Assembly: GCA_027069645.1 (NCBI GenBank)
Contig: JALXEI010000105.1
Location: 1 to 6,776, forward strand
Length of the DNA stretch: 6,776 bases
Direction: 5' to 3'
Source of the DNA: Hyphomicrobiales bacterium
GTDB lineage: Bacteria; Pseudomonadota; Alphaproteobacteria; Rhizobiales; JAKIUO01
The notes under the pieces are model-generated. The model searched no databases, was not told where the DNA came from, and saw only the letters and a program-made list of their open reading frames with translations. Made by a program: the position numbers and the translations under genes. Numbering within the stretch: the first letter of the stretch is position 1; the number at the start of each line of letters is the position of its first letter. Positions 1-6,319 of this stretch are shown in pieces.

Positions 1-695
1 CGCGGTCCATGCTCTGTCATCAGTTGCTGTTCATAGGCAAGCCGATCTTCCTCGCCAAAAGCCCCGAAAGACAGACGGGGCGTATCGGTCACATATTGCG
101 GTTCAAACGGCGCCCCGATCATGGCATTCTGATCGACGCCGAAGGTTGCGCAAAAGGCATCATTGACAAAGCTGATCCGTCCGCTGCGGTCGCGGCGCAT
201 GATGATATCGAGCTGATTGTCGAGCAGGTCCCGATAGCGCAATTCGCTGTCGCGCATTTCCCATTGCACATCACGCAGGGATTCGATGCCTTCATCAAGG
301 CGAACGGTCAGCCTGTCAATCTTTTGCGATGTCAGAAAATCCTGCCTGGCCTGTTCCGCGGCCCTGCCACGTTCTGTAACCAGATAGCCAACCCCCAGAG
401 CGGCGAGGATTGTTCCCGAAAGAGCAAAAACAGAGGTGATCGGCAGATGCAGCATCTCAATGAGTGTTGCACCGGAAGTCAGCAACAGCCCGGAAGCGAT
501 CAGAACACCGCCGGCACCCGCTATTGCAGCAGACCCCGATGGCGAACGCATCGACAAAAGAGAACCGGCATCACGATCCGTTGCACTGCCCGTCGCGCGA
601 GCATCCCCGCCAGTCGTCCCTGCATCGCCCGACTTTCCTGCAAACAGTGTCCGTGCACCGGCGGGACCGGTTGCCGCTGTTTCCCACAAAACCAT
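1..695 (-). CDS. PAS-domain membrane sensor, probably a histidine kinase (N-terminal 231 residues only)
   Basis: The minus-strand frame is open from an ATG at 695 to the left edge. A GAGGG ribosome-binding site lies about 5 nt upstream, which favours this start. Residues 1-53 are hydrophilic and rich in Gly, Ala, Thr and Asp with no recognised domain. Two hydrophobic spans follow (about 54-78 and 86-106), joined by a short loop of roughly 8 residues, so there is no room for a periplasmic sensor domain. Residues 107-152 are charged and heptad-like (a coiled-coil linker). A PAS domain starts near 150 with ELRYRDLLDN, followed by a DIIMRRDRSGRISFVNDAF segment and a G-V-D...M-I-G turn, typical of the PAS fold. 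The output domain is beyond the edge; histidine kinase is inferred from this architecture, but a GGDEF/EAL protein is possible. The gene is transcribed divergently from the transporter. Confidence 0.8.
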   Translation of the reverse strand, partial: MVLWETAATGPAGARTLFAGKSGDAGTTGGDARATGSATDRDAGSLLSMRSPSGSAAIAGAGGVLIASGLLLTSGATLIEMLHLPITSVFALSGTILAALGVGYLVTERGRAAEQARQDFLTSQKIDRLTVRLDEGIESLRDVQWEMRDSELRYRDLLDNQLDIIMRRDRSGRISFVNDAFCATFGVDQNAMIGAPFEPQYVTDTPRLSFGAFGEEDRLAYEQQLMTEHGP

Positions 696-1118
696 TTCAC
701 CCTCACAAACTCGATACCATACGCATACACCCGAAACGGGATAACTGTCGGCAAGATTAACGAAAATGTTTTGAGATCTGATTACCAGGGCATTGAAAAA
801 AATCGCCTTTTTATTCTTTGTAGAGAAAATAATATTTATGGTAAACAAAGAGCCAACACACTTGCCTCGCCGCCCGACATTCGTTATGACGGGCCTGTAA
901 CAGCGTTATATTCGTCAGTGGAACACAAACCGGTCATGCAAAACACCATTCGGCGCAAACAGCTATCGCTATCGAAACGACTTCCGATCGTCGTGCCGGA
1001 ATGGCTGCGCGTGTGCTGACAGTGCCGCAGCGAAACCGGCCTCTCACATAAAAGGCCGGTGCTTTCCTTCATTCCATCATCTTCCTTTTGTGCGTTGCCT
1101 CTTGCAAAAGGAACCATG
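696..1118. other. Divergent intergenic region between the PAS sensor and the EamA transporter
   Basis: No convincing gene lies in this 423-bp stretch. Bases about 760-850 are clearly richer in A and T than the flanks, as expected of a promoter region serving two divergent genes. Possible plus-strand promoter elements are TTATGA at 884-889 and TTATAT at 906-911 with a 16-bp spacer; this is a weak match. Downstream are a 27-codon open frame (936-1019; ATG to TGA, Arg/Lys/Leu-rich, no recognised leader motif) and a perfect inverted repeat (1035-1060, listed separately). Long frames crossing the region on both strands lack any family resemblance and are treated as chance. Confidence 0.6.
1035..1060. 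other. 8-bp perfect inverted repeat (possible leader hairpin or weak terminator)
   Basis: ACCGGCCT at 1035-1042 is matched by its exact reverse complement AGGCCGGT at 1053-1060, leaving a 10-nt AT-rich loop. This would be a stable GC-rich stem 58 nt before the transporter start. Downstream on the plus strand the sequence is pyrimidine-rich (GCTTTCCTTC) but lacks a true T run, and the minus-strand side is followed only by TTT. It is therefore not a canonical intrinsic terminator. It could be an attenuator-like leader element, a weak terminator of a short upstream transcript, or a protein-binding palindrome. Confidence 0.4.
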
Positions 1119-2090
1119 ATGACCCGCCATTTTACTTCACATGAACCATTGCCGGACACCACGTCCGCTACCGGACAGCCCCTCTACCGCCTTTCCGGCA
1201 GGGGCATCGCTCTTGCTGTCGTCGGGGCCTGCCTGTTTTCGACAAAGCCGATTATCATACGGTTCACCTATGGCTGGCCCATTGATGCGGTGACGCTCAT
1301 GACTCTGCGCATGGCGTTTTCACTGCCATTTTATCTGCTGTTCGCCCTGCTGGCTGTTCATCAGCGCCGGAAAATGCACATCAAAACCCGTCTGTCGTCG
1401 CAGACACTGGCGCGGACTGCCATTATCGGTATTGTCGGCTATTATATCGCCAGCTATCTTGATCTTTACGGCCTGACGATGGTGACGGCTCAGTTCGAGC
1501 GACTGATCCTGTTCACCTATCCGGCCTTCGTTATTCTGCTCGGGGCGATGTTTTTCAAACGCCCGATCGATCCGCGTTTTCCCGGTTCCCTGATCCTGAC
1601 ATGGGCGGGGCTGGCCATTATTTTCGGTCAGGACCTGAAACTGTTTGGTACAGATATAATCACCGGAGCCGCCTGCATACTGGGTGCCGCTCTCAGTTTT
1701 GCCGGTTATATACTGTTCTCGCAATTCGAAATCGAAAAACTTGGCAGCCGCCTGTTTACCTGTCTTGCCATGATCGCTGCCAGTATTGCCATTCTCGTTC
1801 ATTTCGCCGTGACCCGATCACCGGAAATGCTGCTGCAACCCTTGCCGGTCTACGGGCTGACCTTCCTGATTGCCGTCCTCGCAACGGTCATCCCCTCTTT
1901 TCTTATTGCCGCCGCCATAGAAGAAATCGGCTCCGGTCAAACGGCCCTGCTTTCGGCGATCGGACCGGTTTTCACGACGGTTCTCGGTATCGGGCTGCTC
2001 GGAGAACCCTTTACCATATGGCATCTTGCGGGCATGGTTCTGGTGATATACGGAGCGCTTCATCTGTCACAAAAAAGACCCGTTCTATAA
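1119..2090 (+). CDS. EamA-family (drug/metabolite transporter superfamily) inner-membrane permease
   Basis: This 323-residue protein has the length and layout of the DMT superfamily: two tandem EamA repeats of about five spans each (roughly 28-170 and 183-316), ten hydrophobic segments in total. Repeat 1 carries the family-like run T-x-x-x-L-R-M at 60-65 and a Y-P-A-F-V-I-L-L stretch near 134-141. Repeat 2 ends with the typical G-Q-T-A-L-L-S-A-I-G-P-V-F-T-T and L-G-E-P-F-T signature (about 273-299). Residues 1-27 are a hydrophilic cytoplasmic tail. The frame is open from a GTG at 1059, but AAGGA at 1108-1112 sits 6 nt before the ATG at 1119; the ATG at 1116 is the alternative and is too close. 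Members export or import amino acids, nucleosides or other small metabolites, and the substrate cannot be told here. The neighbours give no hint. Confidence 0.93.
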   Translation: MTRHFTSHEPLPDTTSATGQPLYRLSGRGIALAVVGACLFSTKPIIIRFTYGWPIDAVTLMTLRMAFSLPFYLLFALLAVHQRRKMHIKTRLSSQTLARTAIIGIVGYYIASYLDLYGLTMVTAQFERLILFTYPAFVILLGAMFFKRPIDPRFPGSLILTWAGLAIIFGQDLKLFGTDIITGAACILGAALSFAGYILFSQFEIEKLGSRLFTCLAMIAASIAILVHFAVTRSPEMLLQPLPVYGLTFLIAVLATVIPSFLIAAAIEEIGSGQTALLSAIGPVFTTVLGIGLLGEPFTIWHLAGMVLVIYGALHLSQKRPVL

Positions 2091-2212
2091 CCGCCTTTTC
2101 ATAGTGGTCACAATTCGGACTCAAAGTCGCGTTCTCGTCGCAATGAAAAACTGATGCAGAACCCGTTGGCCGAACGGCTACGGAAAATCGCTCAACAACA
2201 GGGAAAACGATT

Positions 2213-3277
2213 ATGAGACGCGCGCGCGCAATCATCATCCTGGTGGCTCTGGCCATCACCATATTGTTTGTCTGGCAGGCCAATGCCCCTGTTTTTGCCA
2301 AAGCGCCTGTGCCGACCTGCCACGGCAGAAACCTGCTGGAGAACCTGCGAACCGCCAACCCGGACGGCTATGCCGAAGTCATCCGCCGGGAAAAATCCGT
2401 CGTCAATGGACAGGGGCTGTTGTGGAAAATCGAGCATCCAGGCGTCGCGCCTTCCTTTCTGTATGGCACCATGCACATGACAGACGAGCGCCTGACCACG
2501 CTGCCCGAACCGGTATATGATGCGCTGGAGAAGACCCGGACCGTCGCCCTCGAAATCAGCGAAATTGTCGACAAAACAAAAATGGCAATGGCCATTGCCA
2601 GAAATATCTCCCTGCTGGCCTATACCGATGGCCGCACCCTGGAATCCGTTCTTTCCAAAAAGGAACTCGCGCTTTTGAAAAAGACTCTCTCGGGCTACGC
2701 CATGCCGTGGGCATCGTCTCGCATCATGAAGCCCTGGTTCGTCATGCTCAGCCTGTCCCTGCCACGTTGCGAGGTCGAACGGCAAAAGATCGGCAAAAAA
2801 GCCCTGGATGCGGTCATTGCCGAAGAGGCGAAGAAAAACGGCGCCCGAATTGTTGGCCTTGAAACGGTCAGGGAGCAGTTTTCCGTATTTGAAGCCCTGC
2901 CGGAAAAGGTTCAGAAAGAATTTCTCATGAACAGCCTGCGTCAGCACCATCTGCTTGAAGACCAGATCGAGACCATGAAAATGCTCTATCTGCAAAGGCG
3001 ACCGGCGGCCCTTTGGGAATTCGCCCTTTATCTGACCCGCAAGGACATGGCGGCAAACAAAACCGCTCCCGATCCGAACCGGCAGGACATAGCCCTGCTG
3101 AAAAAATTTGAAAAGGAACTGGTCCTCAAACGCAACAAAATCATGCACGACCGGGCACTGCCGCTACTTGCCGATGGCAAACTGTTTATTGCCGTTGGCG
3201 CCGCCCACCTGCCGGGAAAACACGGGCTTGTCGCGCTCTTGCAAAAATCGGGCTACAAGGTCACACGGGTCTATTGA
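2213..3277 (+). CDS. TraB/GumN (PrgY/Tiki-like) family protein, exported
   Basis: The 354-residue protein begins with a classic export signal: R-R near the N-terminus, a hydrophobic core at about 7-20 and a V-F-A/K cleavage-like site after residue 29. The mature part is expected in the periplasm, or anchored if uncleaved. It carries the hallmarks of the TraB_PrgY_GumN family: a first GxxH motif in GTMHM (85-89), a conserved glutamate in ALEIS (E114), GLETVREQF (215-223), RNKIMHDR (307-314) and the second GxxH motif in GAAHLPGKHG (329-338). In the related Tiki proteins these histidines and the glutamate form a metal-dependent protease site, so a metalloprotease-like activity is possible but unproven here. 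Cys36 and Cys186 are available for a disulfide. The start has AGGGA at 2200-2204, 8 nt upstream. It may share a transcript with the transporter 122 bp upstream, but a function link is not evident. Confidence 0.92.
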   Translation: MRRARAIIILVALAITILFVWQANAPVFAKAPVPTCHGRNLLENLRTANPDGYAEVIRREKSVVNGQGLLWKIEHPGVAPSFLYGTMHMTDERLTTLPEPVYDALEKTRTVALEISEIVDKTKMAMAIARNISLLAYTDGRTLESVLSKKELALLKKTLSGYAMPWASSRIMKPWFVMLSLSLPRCEVERQKIGKKALDAVIAEEAKKNGARIVGLETVREQFSVFEALPEKVQKEFLMNSLRQHHLLEDQIETMKMLYLQRRPAALWEFALYLTRKDMAANKTAPDPNRQDIALLKKFEKELVLKRNKIMHDRALPLLADGKLFIAVGAAHLPGKHGLVALLQKSGYKVTRVY

Positions 3278-3311
3278 CCCCCCTTGTGGCGCCTGTATGC
3301 CCTGTTAGCGC

Positions 3312-4112
3312 TCAACGATGGCGTTCGATAAACCGGGCTATCAGTTCAAACGCCCCTTTTGAATAAAGATCATTATGTCCGGCATCACGAAGCCAGACCG
3401 CTTCCTTGGGCTGACGGGCGGCGTCAAACAGTTTTCTGGCAAGATGGACGGGGATGACCCGATCCAGCTCCCCGTGCACGATAAAAACCGGGGCTGTGAT
3501 CTCGCCGATATATTTCGTGTTTTCGTAGCGATCCTTCATCGTCAGGCGGACGGGCAACCAGGGAAAGCGCAAGGCCCCGACATCCACCGCAGAACTGAAT
3601 GGCGCTTCAAGAACAAGTGCACCGGGATGATGGCCAAGCGCCGTGGCCACCGCCACACCGGTACCAAGACTTTCGCCGTAAATCACAATATCCTTTTCCG
3701 GCACACCGCGGGCCTGCAACCAGTGATAAAAATAAAGCGCATCCATTTTGATAGGAAATTCCGCCGGGCTGCCGGAACTGCCGGAATAACCCCGATAGGT
3801 GGTCAGCAGAACCCCGTAGCCCTGCTCACGAAAAAATTCCAGACGCCCGGCCCTTGTTGCCAGAGAACCGCCATTGCCGTGAAAATAGAGAATTGTTGGT
3901 CGCCCTTCGGGGGCCGGCACATACCAGGCCAGCAAACGCCGTGTATAGCGCGTTTTGACCACAACTTCCTCAACATTTTCCAGGCCGATATCCTCGGGCC
4001 TGACATAGCCGGTATCGGGAAAATACTGCAATTTTCTTTGAAAGATATACATGCCGACGACGATCACAAGCCAGACGGCAAAAATGAAAAACAAAATTAT
4101 TCCAGGTCTCAT
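3312..4112 (-). CDS. Membrane-anchored alpha/beta hydrolase (BEM46/ABHD13-like), downstream paralog
   Basis: A 266-residue serine-hydrolase-fold protein. Residues 4-23 form one N-terminal membrane span, followed by the F-Q-R-K-L-Q-Y-F-P segment usual just after the anchor in this group. The fold motifs are in order: the oxyanion-hole motif HGNGG (78-82), the nucleophile elbow GESLG with Ser148, a probable acid Asp217 in HGELDRVIP, and His246 in AGHND. The catalytic triad looks intact. Substrates of these bacterial BEM46-like enzymes are mostly unknown; a lipid or acyl esterase at the membrane is a reasonable guess. No strong Shine-Dalgarno is visible before the ATG, but starting here preserves the family's usual N-terminal anchor. 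The gene lies 107 bp downstream of a paralog on the same strand and converges with the TraB-like gene, whose stop is 34 bp away. Confidence 0.9.
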   Translation of the reverse strand: MRPGIILFFIFAVWLVIVVGMYIFQRKLQYFPDTGYVRPEDIGLENVEEVVVKTRYTRRLLAWYVPAPEGRPTILYFHGNGGSLATRAGRLEFFREQGYGVLLTTYRGYSGSSGSPAEFPIKMDALYFYHWLQARGVPEKDIVIYGESLGTGVAVATALGHHPGALVLEAPFSSAVDVGALRFPWLPVRLTMKDRYENTKYIGEITAPVFIVHGELDRVIPVHLARKLFDAARQPKEAVWLRDAGHNDLYSKGAFELIARFIERHR

Positions 4113-4149
4113 GGAGTTGGCCCGTTTGCTGAATCATATCCGGTTGCGA

Positions 4150-4178
4150 GGATAGAACAGGCGAGTCTGTGTGTACAA
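4150..4178 (-). promoter_or_regulatory. Possible promoter of the downstream hydrolase gene
   Basis: On the minus strand TTGTAC (4178-4173) and CTATCC (4155-4150) are separated by exactly 17 bp, resembling the TTGAC/CTAT-type promoters of alphaproteobacteria. Transcription would start near 4143, giving a leader of about 30 nt. This would let the downstream hydrolase be expressed apart from its upstream paralog. The match is partial and rests on eye alone. A T-rich run on the same strand (rc of 4185-4194) lies just upstream but is not preceded by a clear stem, so I do not call a terminator. Confidence 0.27.
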
Positions 4179-4219
4179 CAAAAGAGAAAAAATTCCAGTA
4201 CAGCCCCCGCGCCGCAACA

Positions 4220-5224
4220 TTACGCACCAGATCGGCGTTGCCCCCTCAAAGCAGGGCGAACCGGCGTGTGCGCCGCTTTCCTTGCCTTTTGACGCAGCAA
4301 ATCCCTTTTCCTGCGGATTTTCCCGCCGTTTCCGGCTGCATTTTCCACGTGCTGTTCAATGAACCGGCGAATGTCCGGCCAGACACCGGCCCGAAAGAGT
4401 CCGGTATGTCCCGCCCCCCTGACACGCAAAAACGCTTTCGGATCAGATGCCGCCCTGAACAAGCGGCGGCCGAAAGCAAAGGGGATAATATCGTCTCCGA
4501 GAGAATGAACAATCAGCAATGGTGCCGCAACCTTGCGAATATGCCGAACCGAATCATAACTGTCTCTTAAGAAAGCCCAGGCCGGAATGAAAGGCAGTTT
4601 GTAGCGGACAAGATCACGCAGACTGGTATAGGGCGCTTCAAGAACCAGCGCCCCGACAGGGCATTTTGCGGCAACCTGAACCGCCACACCGGTCCCCAGC
4701 GATTCGCCATAGACAACAATGTCCCGTGCCTGAATACCGCTGGCGCGCAGATCCTCGCAAGCTTTCAGGGCGTCATTGACATTATTGACCTCCGAAGGCC
4801 GACCGTCGGAAAGACCATAGCCGCGAAAGCTCGGCATCAACAGGCCGTAGCCATCGCCCGAAAAACGGCTCACACGCTCAAGCCGGTTGGACAGGTTGCA
4901 GTTATTGCCATGCAGATAAAGGATTGTCGGCATCCCGGGTTGAGCTTCGATCTTCCAGGCCAGTATTTGTCCGCCATCGGCCCCCTCCATGCGGATTTCG
5001 TCAACACCCTCAAGTCGCAGGCTCGACGGGGACCGGTAGGGGCGTTTTGCCGGGCGATAAATGAAGCGACGCTGAATCAGCCACGCACCGACACCAAGTG
5101 CATAGCAGGCAACAAAGAGATAAAATGCCCATTGCCAGAGGCAGGCTGCAATCATGAAAGCAAGCGTCGCAGCCCTTGCTCGACGCAGTTCCGCTTTTTC
5201 ATCTGATGTTTTTATTACGCTCAC
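4220..5224 (-). CDS. Membrane-anchored alpha/beta hydrolase (BEM46/ABHD13-like), upstream paralog with basic C-terminal tail
   Basis: Counting from the GTG at 5224, the protein has 334 residues. After a charged N-terminus (2-18) come one or two hydrophobic stretches (about 19-50), then IQRRFIYRP, the same post-anchor motif as in the neighbouring hydrolase. Motifs: HGNNCN (105-110), nucleophile elbow GESLG with Ser175, probable acid Asp244 in HSLGDDIIP, and His273 in GAGHTG. It aligns along its whole length with the downstream gene, sharing for example GESLGTGVAV and GALVLEAP, so the two are paralogs. It extends past the paralog's end by about 44 residues, a tail rich in Arg and Lys. The frame is open back to an ATG at 5434, but a GGAGG site sits 4 nt before the GTG and the extra 70 residues show no family likeness, so the shorter start is preferred. 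Confidence 0.88.
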   Translation of the reverse strand: MSVIKTSDEKAELRRARAATLAFMIAACLWQWAFYLFVACYALGVGAWLIQRRFIYRPAKRPYRSPSSLRLEGVDEIRMEGADGGQILAWKIEAQPGMPTILYLHGNNCNLSNRLERVSRFSGDGYGLLMPSFRGYGLSDGRPSEVNNVNDALKACEDLRASGIQARDIVVYGESLGTGVAVQVAAKCPVGALVLEAPYTSLRDLVRYKLPFIPAWAFLRDSYDSVRHIRKVAAPLLIVHSLGDDIIPFAFGRRLFRAASDPKAFLRVRGAGHTGLFRAGVWPDIRRFIEQHVENAAGNGGKIRRKRDLLRQKARKAAHTPVRPALRGQRRSGA

Positions 5225-5228
5225 ACCA

Positions 5229-5233
5229 CCTCC
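5229..5233 (-). promoter_or_regulatory. Ribosome-binding site that decides the GTG start of the upstream hydrolase
   Basis: GGAGG on the minus strand, 4 nt before the GTG at 5224-5222. It is the strongest Shine-Dalgarno in the window and the main reason for rejecting the longer ATG start at 5434. The GTG overlaps by four bases (GTGA) the stop of a 20-codon frame, described under findings. Confidence 0.6.
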
Positions 5234-5238
5234 GAACA

Positions 5239-5266
5239 GACAGACCTGCTGCAAGCAGCCCCTGTC
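5239..5266 (-). other. Potential stem-loop just before the hydrolase ribosome-binding site
   Basis: In the minus-strand RNA, GACAG (5266-5262) can pair with CTGTC (5243-5239). Inside it GCTG (5259-5256) pairs with CAGC (5251-5248) around a CUUG-like tetraloop, leaving a small internal loop. The structure ends only 5 nt before GGAGG, so folding could influence translation initiation. It is judged by eye only; no folding energy was computed. Confidence 0.35.
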
Positions 5267-5349
5267 TTCAAAGTGACAGACATTCAGGCAGCACCCTTCT
5301 GCATGGTTCAATTGCTTTCCATCCGCAATCCTCAAAATTGCCGCATATT

Positions 5350-5387
5350 GTCGAGGATCGTCTGTTCGCGACTGGACTTTCCTCAAC
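5350..5387 (-). other. Potential upstream stem-loop in the hydrolase leader
   Basis: In the minus-strand RNA, GUUGAGGA (5387-5380) can pair with UCCUCGAC (5357-5350), eight pairs including one G-U. It encloses a 22-nt loop in which GUC and GAC can form a short inner helix. The same stretch on the plus strand would have an A-C mismatch in place of the G-U pair, so the pairing fits a minus-strand transcript better. The segment contains GAGGAAAGTCC, a string also found in RNase P RNA, but the rest of that RNA is absent. Confidence 0.3.
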
Positions 5388-5514
5388 CTGTTGCAGATCT
5401 TTTCAGCGAAATACAAAGACAATAAATACATCAAAACGGACGAAACTGCTTGTAATAGCGTGCGTTTAAGATAATGTTCTGCGTTAATTCAAACAGCCGG
5501 ATTTCAATTTGACA

Positions 5515-6282
5515 ATGCCAATGGAAATTTCCCTGTTTCGCTGCCGGACCGATAATTTCGGTCTGCTTGTCCATGATCCGGACAGCGGCCTGACCGCCAG
5601 CATTGACTCCCCCGACGGCGAAACCATATGTGCCGAACTCGATCGCCTGAACTGGAAGCTCAGCCATATCTTCAACACACACCATCACTATGACCATGTC
5701 CCTGGCAATGAAATGCTCAAACAACGTACCGGCTGCCTTATTGTCGGGTCGAAAAAGGATGCCTGCCGTATCCCGGGCATCGACGTGCAATTGCAGGATG
5801 GCGAATCCTTTCCGTTTGGCAGCGGCACCCTGACATTGCTGGAAACCCCTGGCCATACGCTGGGATCTGTCTGCTATTTTTTGCAACCCGACAAGATCCT
5901 GTTCACAGGTGACACGCTTTTTTCTCTTGGCTGCGGCCGCATGTTCGAGGGGACAAAAGAAGTTATGTGGCAATCGATGCAGAAAATCATGGCGCTGCCG
6001 GACGAGACACAAATTTATTGCGGCCATGAATATACATTGTCCAATGCCGAATTTGCCCTTGAGATCGAACCGGGAAACAGGGCCTTGCAAAAAAGGGCTG
6101 AAGAAGTCCGTCAGTTGTGCCGGGAAGGAAGGCATACCCTGCCGGTCAGTCTGGCGCTGGAAAAAGCCACCAATCCGTTTTTGCGCCCGCACAGCGCCGA
6201 AATACAGAAATATTTTGGTCTGGAAGACGCAGGAGAAGCCGATATTTTCGGGGCCATGCGGGAACTCAAAAACAGTTTCTAG
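5515..6282 (+). CDS. gloB: Hydroxyacylglutathione hydrolase (glyoxalase II)
   Basis: This 255-residue metallo-beta-lactamase-fold enzyme hydrolyses S-lactoylglutathione to D-lactate and glutathione, the second step of methylglyoxal detoxification in the cytoplasm. Metal ligands are all present: His56, His58, Asp60 and His61 in THHHYDH, His114 in TPGHTLGS, Asp133 in FTGDTLF, and His171 in CGHEYT. The glyoxalase II block SLGCGRMFEGT (137-147) and the C-terminal glutathione-binding helix of the HAGH domain are also there, with PVSLALEKATNPFLR (210-224) and a final MRELK (Arg249, Lys252). Length matches the family. The ATG at 5515 gives the usual M-P-x-E-I beginning; a TTG at 5509 or the ATG at 5521 are alternatives, and the ribosome-binding site is weak. 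One oddity is Pro63 where Gly is usual after the HxHxDH motif. It is divergent from the hydrolases and convergent with the pilin gene. Confidence 0.96.
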   Translation: MPMEISLFRCRTDNFGLLVHDPDSGLTASIDSPDGETICAELDRLNWKLSHIFNTHHHYDHVPGNEMLKQRTGCLIVGSKKDACRIPGIDVQLQDGESFPFGSGTLTLLETPGHTLGSVCYFLQPDKILFTGDTLFSLGCGRMFEGTKEVMWQSMQKIMALPDETQIYCGHEYTLSNAEFALEIEPGNRALQKRAEEVRQLCREGRHTLPVSLALEKATNPFLRPHSAEIQKYFGLEDAGEADIFGAMRELKNSF

Positions 6283-6319
6283 AACCTGTTGAGTTCAGCC
6301 CGAAACAGATCTGCAAGGC

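Larger units (their letters stand above)
5225..5514. other. Divergent intergenic region between the upstream hydrolase and gloB
   Basis: This 290-bp region must hold the promoters of both divergent genes. The part next to gloB (about 5400-5490) is AT-rich and includes GATAAT at 5470-5475, a fair -10 element for gloB, although no good -35 stands 17 bp before it. The part next to the hydrolase gene is GC-richer and, read on the minus strand, can form two stem-loops (listed separately) before the GGAGG site. I see no tRNA or known riboswitch in it. A frame continuing the hydrolase upstream to 5434 is open but looks non-coding. Confidence 0.6.

Noticed and set aside
9..1019. A 336-codon plus-strand open frame
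   Set aside because: It is antisense to the PAS sensor and then runs into the divergent intergenic region. Its translation is rich in Arg, Pro and Cys with no family likeness, whereas the minus strand encodes recognisable membrane spans and a PAS domain.
2091..2212. A terminator or leader element between the transporter and the TraB/GumN gene
   Set aside because: The only inverted repeat is a 5-bp CCGTT/AACGG at 2163-2177 with no following T run, so it is too weak to call; cotranscription of the two genes remains open.
2192..3148. A 318-codon minus-strand open frame
   Set aside because: It is a mirror of the TraB/GumN gene, which has an export signal and both GxxH motifs. The antisense product is His-, Gly- and Phe-rich without any motif.
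3375..4292. A 305-codon plus-strand open frame
   Set aside because: It lies antisense to the downstream hydrolase and runs past it; the hydrolase has an intact catalytic triad and the antisense translation resembles nothing.
5350..5387. GAGGAAAGTCC on the minus strand as part of an RNase P RNA gene
   Set aside because: Only this short string matches. The other conserved RNase P RNA blocks are missing, and the gap of 290 bp is too short for the usual roughly 350-450 nt RNA.
5225..5434. A 70-residue N-terminal extension of the upstream hydrolase with several cysteines
   Set aside because: The frame is open, but the strong GGAGG site before the GTG at 5224 and the lack of any counterpart in the paralog argue that it is an untranslated leader. 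The cysteine cluster is probably a by-product of the hairpin-forming sequence.
5431..6192. A 253-codon minus-strand open frame
   Set aside because: It is antisense to gloB, which carries every metal ligand of its family. Such long shadows are common with this codon usage.
6283..6319. A shared bidirectional terminator between gloB and the pilin gene
   Set aside because: The 37-bp gap contains only a weak CTGTT/AACAG pairing and no T run on either strand.
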